This document shows positions 1 through 10,300 of a DNA stretch of 64,000 nt, piece after piece. Under the pieces are notes generated by a model. That model did not search any database. It was given only the letters and a program-made list of their open reading frames with translations, and had not been told where the DNA came from. The first letter of the stretch is position 1; each line of letters starts with the position of its first letter. The translations under genes and the position numbers were made by a program. The stretch is from Heliocidaris tuberculata (Eukaryota > Echinodermata > Echinoidea > Camarodonta > Echinometridae): NCBI GenBank assembly GCA_025618425.1, contig CM046832.1:54488993-54552992 (forward strand), given 5' to 3'.

Positions 1-19
1 TTTAATCAAAGATACTCAC

Positions 20-173
20 ATTCTTTAATGACACCTTGATCAATGAACTCTGAGCATGGACTGCTGAACAGTAGCATTTTTTCCTGATTCATGTCAAATT
101 TGCCTCTACCCAAGTTTTGAGTAAAATTGATGGTTGTTGAATGGTCTCCATTCTCATGCAATGAAAGAAACTC
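20..173 (-). CDS. Possible internal coding exon, unidentified
   Basis: The minus strand stays open for 51 codons, from a CAG acceptor at 174-176 to a GTGAGT donor at 14-19, ending with one extra base (phase 1). The peptide has mixed, protein-like composition, with stretches such as INFTQNLGRGKFDMNQEK and SSPCSEFIDQG. I do not recognise a family. It lies on the same strand as, and 1.7 kb downstream of, the ACE-like exon at 1847-2062, which ends in phase 0, and this exon can start in phase 0, so joining is formally possible. The peptide does not look like the helix expected at this point of an M2 peptidase. The acceptor abuts a MITE and has a poor pyrimidine tract. It could be a real exon whose intron edge was invaded, an exon of another gene, or chance. 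Confidence 0.3.
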
Positions 174-175
174 CT

Positions 176-336
176 GGGCCCCGTCTTATAAAGAGTTGCG
201 ATTGATTGCAAATAATTTGCAATTGATATCAATCGCAACTCTGTACTTAAGAGATAAGAGATTGGTAATTTGCGATTGATTGGAGGACTTGCGATCGATT
301 CGAATCAATCGCAACTCTTTATATAAGACGGGACCC
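176..336. mobile_element. Short palindromic MITE (GGGCCCCGTCTTATA termini)
   Basis: About 160 bp with near-identical inverted ends. The left end reads GGGCCCCGTCTTATAAAG and the right end is its complement with two differences (GGGTCCCGTCTTATATAAAG). Both continue into GAGTTGCGATTGAT. Internal copies of the GCAATCAATCGCAACTC motif in both orientations make most of the element fold on itself. There is no coding capacity. It touches the acceptor of the candidate exon at 20-173. I could not define an unambiguous target duplication. Confidence 0.75.
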
Positions 337-1846
337 TGAACACCATTCAGCCAAACATGGTCAAAAGTGATTCAGACGTGCTTTTAAAAATGGCCGGTGC
401 TCAGTCATCCATCATCACATTTCGGTGAGTAGCCTAGCAAATTATCAACTGTTAAACCATTTTGATATATTGCAGCGATTTTACTTGCTTTTTAAGATAT
501 TGGGGCTGGAATAATGCGTTTCCTTTTTATTGACTCACACGTGCATAGAGAAAGTTTGACTATTGGATGATACTGCATGTTTACTCTGATATAATGTATT
601 TATAACCTTTTACTTCACATAATTTTCATTTTTTTTCAAAGTTTATTCATTTTTCCACAAACATATATGTTTTTTTTTTAAATAGTACATATGAAAATTA
701 AGAACAGTAACATAGCAAATATGTGAATTGGAACATATATAACAGAACATCATTCAATGGACTTACACTGATAAAGCGATAACTGGTATAATGTAAATAT
801 TGTAATTGTAAAGGAAAACATAAGTGGAGGGGTCTATTAAGTATAAGCATGGCTTGTATTATAGACCCCTGTATGGAAAAGAGTAAAAATGGTTTCAGTC
901 CTCAAATTAAAAGAAAAAAAGAAAGAAACGTGCTAATTTGAGCAATATTAGCAAGTTAAAAAAAATACAAATAATAAAACAAAAAACAAAAAACAAAAAG
1001 AAAAAGAAGGGGGATGTGAACAGTACTGGGGGGGGGGGGGAGACAAAGAACAATTTGGGGTGAGAGGGTATTGAGTCTTCATCCAGGTTACAGATATTCT
1101 GTTTCCTATGTCAGCACTGCTCGGTAATAATTGGCCCTGGCTTGGATGAATCATTCAAAGCTACTCTTACCACTGTCGCGGTATGCTTTATGTTTAAATA
1201 GTGCAGAAAGGGGCCTGTAGAAGGAAAGCACAAAAAATCTGTGTTTTCCTTTTGAACTTTGCAAGTTTGCCCCTTCCCATGCCTAAATAAACTGAACAAA
1301 TTAGTGAAAGATTTCACGTGAAGGAGGGGGGGGGGGGGGGCAACGTACCCCCGTGCCCTGGATCCGCCAATGCATGAATAATGATTAAAATTATCTAATT
1401 TACAAAACGAGTACTATCTAAATACACGGTGGACTATAAGTTCGTAATGACCAGCATCGTACTTTTAGGTAGTGCTTTAACCGGTTGATTACTGAATTCT
1501 CTAACTCCCATGGGCTTAATACATGGGCTTAATACGGGTCCACCCGTTTCCCGTAGGCACTGGGTTAAGTACTTTAAAGAAGTATCTTTTAAGGATAACT
1601 GTTTTAGAATCTATCCTCAATTTTGAAGACATAACTGTTCACTCTCATTTGTTATCTATTATCATGTATCTATCATTATTTTTGTCGATTATGACCTGTC
1701 TGTTTATTTTCATTTGTAATGCATGTAAACAAGACGAATTTCTTTATATGGACAATAAAAAATAATAATAATATGATATATCCTTATTACTATATTCATA
1801 ATTCGATATGCAACTACCGGTCTACCGCATACCAAACTGAACTTAC
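337..1846. other. Non-coding stretch, probable first intron of the ACE-like gene
   Basis: I see no convincing exon here. The stretch is AT-rich with A-runs (about 910-1010), a G-run at 1028-1040 and a second G-run at 1325-1340. If the exon at 1847-2062 belongs to a gene reading left, this is intron sequence. Short reading frames here are low in complexity and lack splice or start support. Confidence 0.5.
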
Positions 1847-2062
1847 CGATTGTTCTTGGTTGTAATCAGTGATGTTAGTGCTGTAAGCCCACGAAGCAGA
1901 CACGGACTTGAAGTATTCGACCATGGCCTGCTCGTTGTATTCGTCCAAGAAGATGATAGCAGCTGTCTCATTGTTGTTACCCATCACTGGAGGGGCGGTC
2001 ATCGTCACCAATGTCGCCAGCGACATCGCTAACGATAGCCAACTGAAGCCCGACATGGTCAT
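1847..2062 (-). CDS. First coding exon of an angiotensin-converting-enzyme-like M2 metallopeptidase (partial gene)
   Basis: M2 peptidases are secreted or membrane-anchored zinc dipeptidyl-carboxypeptidases. Reading minus from the first in-frame ATG (2062-2060), the exon gives 72 residues. Residues 1 to about 28 form a hydrophobic signal peptide (core around LSLAMSLATLVTM). Residues 29-72 match the amino-terminal helix of ACE: FLDEYNEQA followed by ASWAYSTNITDYN, the conserved (S/A)xWxYxTNIT block with a potential N-glycosylation site. The exon ends at a strong GTAAGT donor (1846-1841) in phase 0. The catalytic HExxH exon is not in the window; the gene continues left. The open frame extends upstream to 2146 but without an ATG. 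A minus-strand TATA box lies about 230 bp upstream. The family assignment is strong; the exact orthologue is not resolved. Confidence 0.82.
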
Positions 2063-2290
2063 CACGAAAGAGGTTCCTGCCGTTGTCGGTTGTTCGACTG
2101 AAACTTGTGAGAAATTAAAGCTGTATATGTGTGAAAGGGAAGTCAAGAAGGATGAATGAAAACCAGATTGTTTGAGGTAGTGAAAATTGCAACAGCAGTC
2201 TGTATCGGGTGGTACCCTGTCCGACTAGGCCTGAATACGAATGAGCGGATAATAAGCACCGCGAGTTGAGCAGGTTTGTTTGTGAGGATC

Positions 2291-2299
2291 TTTTTTATA
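2291..2299 (-). promoter_or_regulatory. TATA box of the ACE-like gene
   Basis: The minus strand reads TTATAAAAAAG, preceded by a GC-rich CGCCCCC tract at about 2301-2307. It is 229 bp upstream of the ATG at 2062, so initiation near 2265 would leave a 5' UTR of about 200 bases. This is inferred from motif and position only. Confidence 0.5.
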
Positions 2300-2586
2300 A
2301 GGGGGCGTATATCAACCGCGCCTGGTTACATTAAGCATGTAACGAAATTTAATTCGCAATTGTCTAGTCTTATCAAGGAGGTAAAAAACAGGAGTCCTAT
2401 CATATGATAACATTGATGGTGTGTTGGCTGATAATGGAGTGTCATTAATTGTCATTAAACCGTTTTAGCGAGTGTAAGATAGAGGAAGAGACAAACAAAG
2501 AGACGGAGCAAAATCAAAAGAGCAAAAGACAGACAGAGAGAGAGACTATGTAAGGGAGAAGAAGAGCGAAATCAAAGATATTATGC

Positions 2587-2790
2587 ACGCGATGGCTCAG
2601 TGGTAGAGCAGTGGTCTCGTAACTCGGAGGACCCGAGTGTATGCCCTAGTGTATGCGCTGGTGAGGCATTAATCCTCATTATCAGGTCCCTCGGAGAGGA
2701 CCGTAAAGCCGTCGGTCCCCTGGTTGCTTATTACAAGCAATCACATTCTTTCTTAGCAGTCAGGTAAAATAAACCATCAACATACATGAT
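2587..2790 (+). mobile_element. tRNA-derived SINE (family A), copy 1
   Basis: The head resembles tRNA, with a box A-like TGGCTCAGTGGTAGAGC followed by a decayed box B region. The body reads GGCATTAATCCTCATT and CTCGGAGAGGACCGTAAAG, and the tail TTAGCAGTCAGGTAAAATAA. The same body and tail recur at 10603-10810 and 12951-13665, which defines a family. It lies between the two head-to-head genes. Confidence 0.8.
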
Positions 2791-3780
2791 GGAACAGAAG
2801 AATAAAGAATAGAGACACATAGGTACGGAGAGAAAGAAATAATAACAAGAAGGATATTATTTGATTTATTTTTTGAAACAGAAATATGGCGCCATATAAA
2901 TGCTGTGAATCATCATTATGGTCATGACTTGAGATTTTGGGCATAAAAGGATCCACAAGATGAGACAAATTGTGTCATTGACTGTATTGCTCAGTGTAAT
3001 CGTGATATCCACTATTTTTGTCATTAGAGTACGTGAAAATGTTCACCAAATGGTTACTTGGTTAGTCATTGAAAAGATAACGAACATTTTTTTTTCATTG
3101 CGATTCATAGAAGCGTGCTCGAATGTCTTCGAATCTGGGGCAGGATGGGACAAGACAAATGATTGGTTAAAATTGGTTAAAGACTTGTATTTTACGGTGC
3201 ACCAAATCTTCTTTTAAAGTACTTACCAAATGTGTCTTTGTCTATTTTGTCAGGGGGGGGGGGGAATTTTTCCTAATATTAATTGTTTTCCCCTAGCAAC
3301 TTTGTCGGGAATCCCATCGGCTCTCCTCACGTTCTTTAGGGAGCAAAATAAAGACAAATTTTTCCAGGGGAATTATTTTCTCGTGGGACAACCGTATTAG
3401 AAGGGGAGGGGGGGGGGGGGGGAGAAGAAAAATTTGAACAGTGTCTTTCGGGTATTTCTTTTCCCACGGGAATCCCGCTGGGCCATTAAACAGAAACAAC
3501 AACAACAAAAAAAAAAAAAAAACAAAACAAAAACAAAACAAAAACAAAACCATGGGCCGCTTTGGCCTGTGCCCTGAATCCGTCTTTGCTTATGTAGGAA
3601 AACCATTTTTGTTGTTGTTGTTGTTATTGTTAGTTTCTTCTTCTTCTTTTTTTTTGGGGGGGGGTAGTCAATTTGCTCTATGGCTTGAAGGGAGATACTA
3701 GGGGAGTGGTCTTCCATTAGATATTAAGTCACTGTTGTGAATATGGAAGTCGATTTTGTTACATTTTGCTCAGCCTGTCC
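2791..3780. other. Intergenic stretch with simple repeats
   Basis: No gene seen. It contains G-runs at about 3254-3264 and 3407-3421, an A-rich block with AAC and AAAAC repeats at 3490-3550, and a TTG/TTC-rich block at 3606-3655 ending in a G-run. The reading frames across it are translations of these simple repeats. Confidence 0.7.
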
Positions 3781-3786
3781 TGCACT

Positions 3787-3855
3787 CACTGATCTCTACG
3801 GAAAAGAATAAAAAAATAAAAAAATAAAAAAATAAAATATTCGTAGAGATCAGTG
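3787..3855. repeat. Inverted repeat with AAAAAAT spacer
   Basis: Fourteen-base perfect arms, CACTGATCTCTACG at 3787-3800 and its complement at 3842-3855, enclose about 41 bases made mostly of four AAAAAAT-type units. GCACT lies just outside both arms. It could be a tiny MITE remnant or a stem-loop upstream of the ATXN7L3 promoter. Confidence 0.7.
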
Positions 3856-4017
3856 CCTGCACTGTTTTCGAGCTGTGCCATCGATCTCTCTCTTGAGCTG
3901 AGCTGTGCCTGTGGCTCGAGCTGCGAGTGAGGCGTCTTCAGCTCAGCGCAGATGGCAGTATTGTGCTCTCCCCAGAGCTATACATACAGAGAGTCGTGAC
4001 ACTGGAGGTCGCTTCTG

Positions 4018-4107
4018 ATTGGTCAGTCATTTAGCGTCAAATAGTTCCCTCCCCTAAAGAATGTACGTGAAAGGGAACTATTGGTAGCTCCATGATCCGC
4101 CATGTTT
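4018..4107 (+). promoter_or_regulatory. Proximal promoter of the ATXN7L3 gene: CCAAT box and YY1-type site
   Basis: An inverted CCAAT box (CTGATTGGTC, core 4018-4022) lies about 280 bp upstream of the start codon. CCGCCATGTTT at 4097-4107 is the complement of a consensus YY1 site (AANATGGCGG), an element common at TATA-less housekeeping promoters. No TATA box is visible in the same strand and place. A TATA-less promoter fits a constitutive chromatin-factor gene. The transcription start itself is not visible. Confidence 0.45.
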
Positions 4108-4296
4108 TAAACAAGGACCGCGTACGCGTAGGCTTATTATGCGCGTGTCACAACTCTCTCTTTCAAAGCGCTCTGGCTCTTCCTGGAAATCATAGGCATT
4201 GGATATTGAACCAGAGTTCTTAGAGAGCACAAATTTTACTACTTTTGACAAGCTTTTTATGAATTTGCGATAATTTTCGTACCTGAATGTAAAGTG

Positions 4297-4359
4297 ATGA
4301 TGGATACACAACTTTTGTTAATGGCAGATGTTGGACATTTTGAACGTGACGATACCGGG
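4297..4359 (+). CDS. ATXN7L3: ATXN7L3 exon 1 (residues 1-21)
   Basis: The exon starts with two consecutive ATG codons. An in-frame TGA at 4246-4248 blocks upstream extension, which supports this start. It ends in GGG before a consensus GTAAGT donor at 4360, in phase 0, and joins directly to the exon 2 peptide ENELAEEIW. The N-terminal 21 residues are variable in the family, so this exon rests on frame, donor and stop rather than on homology. Confidence 0.75.
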
Positions 4360-7300
4360 GTAAGTTTATAAATCCATTGACATATCTAGGCAGACTTGCC
4401 AACGGTCCCATTCAGTAACAGTCGTGTTGGTAATTCCAGACAGTTATCCCAAATAACACTTTGACTGTCTCTTTGTGACTTGTGTATTATTGCACCTTCT
4501 GTTATCTTCAGCAAGATAAGATTGGCTTTATACTATAGTGAAATAGGGAAACGTGCCTTGGTGTGCGCGTTCCAAGTACTTTGGTGGTCGTTGACTACTA
4601 AGAACCACTCATGGGCCCTTGCCTATGTGGGACTGTGTCCAACATTCACTGTTGCAGCAGTCAAAAACAGAACAAAATTGCTCTAAGCAAGATTTGATTT
4701 TCTTAAATTTGCTAGATTACCTGATTCATGGACTCTTCCACTCTTACTGTGCCACAAATTAGGGGATTCAGAATTGAAAGTGAAATTTTAAATAATTATT
4801 TTCCTCTCCTGTATGAATGATCTAGCCTGGAAAAGGGCCTGCTGATACACACAACAGCTATTGAAGCCTATTCACCCATAAAAGAGCTAGTCTGAGTACA
4901 AGGTTATCTTCAGATAAGCTTGTACATGTATAAGTGACTAAGAACGAACAATGCCAACATTAAGTTACATAGGCATGATAGGCCTAGACGCTAGAGGCTA
5001 GATCACTTATACATGTACAAGCTTATCTGAAGATAACCTACACCCAAAATTCTGTCTCTTGTTCGTTAGCTCTTCACTTAGAGACAGAAACGGTCATATC
5101 ACTCTGCTGTGCAAACCGACTATGCGCCGACGAGTAGCTGGAAAAATCGCAATAATATGATTTTTCCTCATATAGGTCTATCTAGATTAGATCCACTTAT
5201 ACATGTACAAGCTTATCTGAAGATAACCTTATACTCAGACTAACTCTTTTATGGGTGAATATGCTTCAATAGCTATTGTGTGTATCAGCAGGCCCTTTTC
5301 CAGGCTAGATCATTCATACAGGAGAGGAAAATAATTATTTAAAATTTCACTTTCAATTCTGAATCCCCTAATTTGTGGCACAGTAAGAGTGGAAGAGTCC
5401 ATGACTCAGGTAATCTAGCAAATTTAAGAAAATTAAATCTTGCTTAGAGCAATTTTGTTGTCTGTTTTTGACTGCTGCAACAGTGAATGTTGGACACAGT
5501 CCCAAAGGGGGAAGGACCCATGAGTGATCCCGATCTACATATTATTATTGAATTTGTTAGGCCTAGGCTCTACTATTTAAGGAATCGGCTCAACTGACCA
5601 ATTTGACTGAATAATCCATTTAAAGCTCCTTTTTCAGGTAATTCAGTGTCCAAGGTATTCTCCGTTTGAAAATCTTGCTGCCGTAATAAAACTGTTATTA
5701 GTGTGTAAGTCAATGTGTATTCGGTTTGCACAGTAGAGTGATACGACCATTTCTTTCTCTAAGTGGAGAGCTAACGAACGAGAGACAGAATTTTCGGTCT
5801 AAAGATAACCTTGTACTCCAGACTAGCTTTTACGGGTGAATAGGCTTCAATAGCTTTTGTGTGTATCAGCGGGCCTTTTTCCAGGCTAGATCATTCATAC
5901 ACGAGAGGAAAATAATTATTTAAAATTTCACTTTCAATTCTAAATCCCCAAATTTGTGGCACAGTAAGAGTTGTAGGGTCCCTGAATTAGGTAATCTACC
6001 AAATTTAAGAAATTAGATCTTGCTTAGAGCAATTTTGTGGTCTGTTTTTGACTGCTGCAACAGTGAATGTTGGACACAGTCCCACATAGGCAAGGGCCTA
6101 TGAGTGACTTATGCGAGGTTATTGGCCTAGAACTAGATCTAGATTTTCTATCGCATGCAGGGTCTACTAAGTTAAATGTATGGGGGAAAAATAAGATAAA
6201 TATTTCCAATACTTCCTTTCAAATTTCAAATTCCTCCGCGCGGCCGGAGGATACAGCCACACGCGTCTAAAAAGTCTCTGCGACACCTAGACTCTGCGCG
6301 CGCCGGTACATACATGTAGCAAGTGCATAGCGATGTGTATATTTATGCAACGGTACATGTTGCAAAACTTCATCATGAAGGTTTTATCTCTTGAAAGTCA
6401 CTGACATACAAACAATATTTTTACTTCATTGTCATCAGATGACAATGAAGTAAAAATATTGTTTGTATATTTTTCTATGTCAATGAATTTTTCTATGCGC
6501 AGAGTCTAAGTAGACGCGTGTGGCTGTATCCTCAGGCCATGCGATGGATACAGCCACACGCGTGTGGCTGTATACACTGCCTACCTTAAATGGTTGTTAA
6601 GAAGAACTTCTCATATTTCCAGCAGAATCCAAAGTCAAAATCATGTCCAAAACCAAAGAAATCCCTGCTGATTTTTTTCGAACACATCACATGTTTTTAT
6701 TTCTGCCAATTTTAGACTAAACTCGGCCAATGAAATTTTTGTTACATGTGGGCTTCGCCAGAACTGACAATAAATTATGGATTTTATTTTTGGAATTATC
6801 TTTTCCAACATCGGTGAGTTGAATATATTGTATTTCATTGCCATGTTGGTGTCGGTATTTGTAAATCAAATGCTGATTTTGAGTGAATGTTGGTGACTTC
6901 TGTGCAGTGGTGTTTGAAAGTGTTGAGGACGTGTATGACTATGTCTGAGTGTACACATGAAGTATACAGTGCATCCCAGAAAAAAGTTAACAGTCAGAAA
7001 ACGTTGCCCCAAATAAAGATTTCAAAATATTTGATGCAAAATTTCATACCTGTGGATAGCTAAGGGTCTCTTCTATTACACGACAACTAAAGATCGGGCG
7101 ATATTTTATGCTTGAAGGAGCAAAGACCACTTTTGTAAAAAGGTGCAAAATCCAGACTTGACGAGAATTGGTATTTCTTCTGGCTGGTATCAGCAAAGTT
7201 GAGAGTCATGAAATATTCATATTTGATCAATATTAGACAAATTATTAAAGAAGATGTTCTTTTCTCACTTCTCAGTATGTACTTACCTATCTCATCAATA

Positions 7301-10300
7301 TTTTTATGCTTCAGTGAGCAATTAAATGCTTTATTGAGTGTTTAGAAATATTAGTTTTAAATGAAGCTGGTTTTCTCATTCAACCATAAAGTTTTGATGG
7401 GATATATCAGGACATACAGAAAACAAAGCCTATTCTTTTCAAGACTCTCAATTTTGCTGATACCAGACAGAACCAATACAAAGTTTTGTCAACCTTTGTT
7501 TTTGCACTATTTCACAATAATGGTTTTTGCTCACTCAAGCTTAACATGTCATTAGATGTTTAGGTGTCATTTGATAGGAGAGACCCTAAGCTATCCATAG
7601 GTATGAACATTTCATGAACATATTTTGAAATGTTCACTTGGGGAGACTTTTTCCAACTTTTTACAGTTCTCAAATTTGTCAGTACCAGCCAGCACAAAAC
7701 ACTAATTCTTGTCAAGTCTAGATTTTGCACCCTTTCACAAAAGTCACTTATGCTCACTCGAGCTTAAAATATTGCCAGATATTTTGGTGTCATTTGCTTG
7801 AAGCGACCCTAATCTATCCACAGGTGTGAAAATTTCCTACAAATATTTTGAAATATTATTTTGGGGGACTTTTTCCAACTTTTAACTTTTTTGGGGGACG
7901 CACTGTATTGCTGCATTTTTTGTAGGTTCAGTAGTAAATGTTCACTTGTATTCCTGATTATTGCAGTCAGATGGCAGGTGAGCTCTGTGCTTGCACACAC
8001 AGTACTGATACTAAATGAAGTGAATGAATATAGATGCACACATAATATGGATATAAAAAAGAAATTGTCTTGTAATATATTGTCTTGTAAATATTTGCCT
8101 ACAAAGATTAGTTGCCCTTTTTGGCATCTGATATAAATTTTCCTCCATTTTTCTTTCAGGAAAATGAACTTGCTGAGGAGATTTGGACCGATCTTATTGA
8201 TGAGATGACTCTTGGACTCTGTTTTGATGTTCATCGTTCTGTGAAGCTAGGCCTTATGATTATGGATGACATGACAGAAGAGGCTCAGCAGGTCTGTTGA
8301 TTGTATTTTTTTTTTTTAATGATCAGTTTATATTTATATCTTGCAGTACAAAGCTGCAGTCTTAATAATATGTTCAAACCTGTTTGAGAGTTTGTGTAAA
8401 TGTCTCTCTCATAATTATAGAGAGTTGTGTTGTTGTTTTTTTCTTGTTTAATTTGCCTAGTTTTATTAATTTTGTTGTTCTAAACATATTGTGTAATAAT
8501 TGTAATGATGATATCAACTTAAAAGTGCTACCGGTATTCATAAAGATAACCCTACAGACCGTTTGGTTAGATCCTTTCCAGCAGTGCATCCAATACAGAT
8601 ACAATTTCATCAGGACCTTGATAAACCTAACTTCAGTATTATCATCTGTTTTTGATAAACAGGAATATGAGATAGTGGATGAGCCTGGACTTGATGTGTT
8701 TGGTCAGCCACCCCTCAAGAAGCATCTGGAGTGTTTATGTCCAAGTTGTAACCGCAACTTGGCAGCCAATCGCTTTGCTCCCCATCTGGAGAAATGCATG
8801 GGTATGGGGAGAAACAGCAGCAGGTTGGCCAGCAAGAGGTATGATAGTTGACCTATCTGACATAGATCAATTTTCCCCACACTGTCAGACACTAATCAAT
8901 TTTCCTCTCAATACATGTAATATATGTATTGGGCATAGATCAATTTTCTCCACACTAGCTACATCTCCTTTTGGCTGAAACCCAGGGAGGACAGTTCAGT
9001 TCAGTCAGTCCTGAATCGATAAAGTAGGAAATAGGTCTTGTGTTGATTTCTTTCTCTAAGCATTAGAACAACCATTCTCTATCTCATTTTTGTTCTATAT
9101 TTCATAAGAAAAAGAATGTTTTTGCTCCCTAGATAAGTTGTCTTCAGCTGAGATTAGTTGCATTGTGATTCTTGTTAGCCTCATCTATTGCATACATGTT
9201 TCATCATTGGTGGAAATGTAGCTTAAAGGGAAGGTGGAGTTCTGGGAAAGGTGAAAAATAGTTTGTGAGCTTTCTCATTCCCTTTATTTCAGTTTGGAAG
9301 AACATCATAGTAGAAATCTCCCCATGAAAAGGATTTCTTTTCAAATGCCTTTATATTCGAAATATGATGAAAAATAGCTGAAGTGTTCGCGCCGAACATG
9401 AATGCCACATCTGTGTGCAGTCCCATTTACCCATTTCCGTGTGCAGTCCCATTTACCCATTTCCATGTGCGGTGCATGTGCTTTTGAGCGAGTATGGGTT
9501 GATTTCTTATCATTTTGATGATTCCAGTATACACCAATCCTTATTTAAACATCAGCAGCCTTTCCCAATTGCTTCCAGACAGTTTCTTTCACAATGTAAT
9601 CGCATGACCAGCACTCACCTTTATCTTTAAATTCCCATGCCTTTTCTTCTTCTGTAATGCAGGATAGCTATAGCGAACACTACCAAACTAGATAGTGATG
9701 AAGATGATGACAGAGATTTAGACTGGACTATGGCTGTGAAAGGTAAGTGATATTTTCAATAGGTGGAACACAACTCTTTATCACCCAATGTCTTTATGAC
9801 TCCTTTCTTTCCATAAACTTTCAGCTCCACAAAAAGAGAATCTCATTCATTTATTTTGTAATGAAAAAAAGGGGGAATTGATTTTAAAAATTAATCAAAA
9901 TCAAACAATAAAGATACTTTGAGATATACTAACAAGAGAGAAAGTGATTTGTAGAGGTGTTGTGGTCTAGTGGATAAGTCCCCGGACTGTGAACCACAAA
10001 GTACGGAGATCGAATCCCTGTCGCAGCACTAGTGTCTTTTGGCAAGACATTAATCTACATTTGCCACACTCGACCCAGGTGAGGTAAATGGGTACCCGGC
10101 AGGAATTAATTCCTTGAAATGCTAGAGCGCCGTTAGAGCAGCCATGCTAAAGCCGGGGTAATAATTGTGAAGCGCAAGGAGTGTCAAGTCTGACAGACAT
10201 GTGCGCTATACAAGAACCCACTATCATTATTATTATGTTATTTCTCGTGGGATTTTCTAATTACGAAATGATATTATCAGAATGCATTTTGCTTGGAATT

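Noticed and set aside
1850..2159. Two plus-strand frames opposite the ACE-like exon
   Set aside because: They are antisense shadows; the minus strand carries a signal peptide, the ACE helix signature and a donor.
3293..3717. Overlapping frames of about 100 codons
   Set aside because: Translations of A-runs, G-runs and TTG/TTC simple repeats.
4480..6270. Short frames around 4480-4686 and 6024-6270
   Set aside because: They are translations of inverted copies of the same foldback element, not genes.
8384..8851. 155-codon plus-strand frame ending in the zinc finger
   Set aside because: Only the part from 8663 is exon 3; the N-terminal part is intron sequence read through the acceptor.
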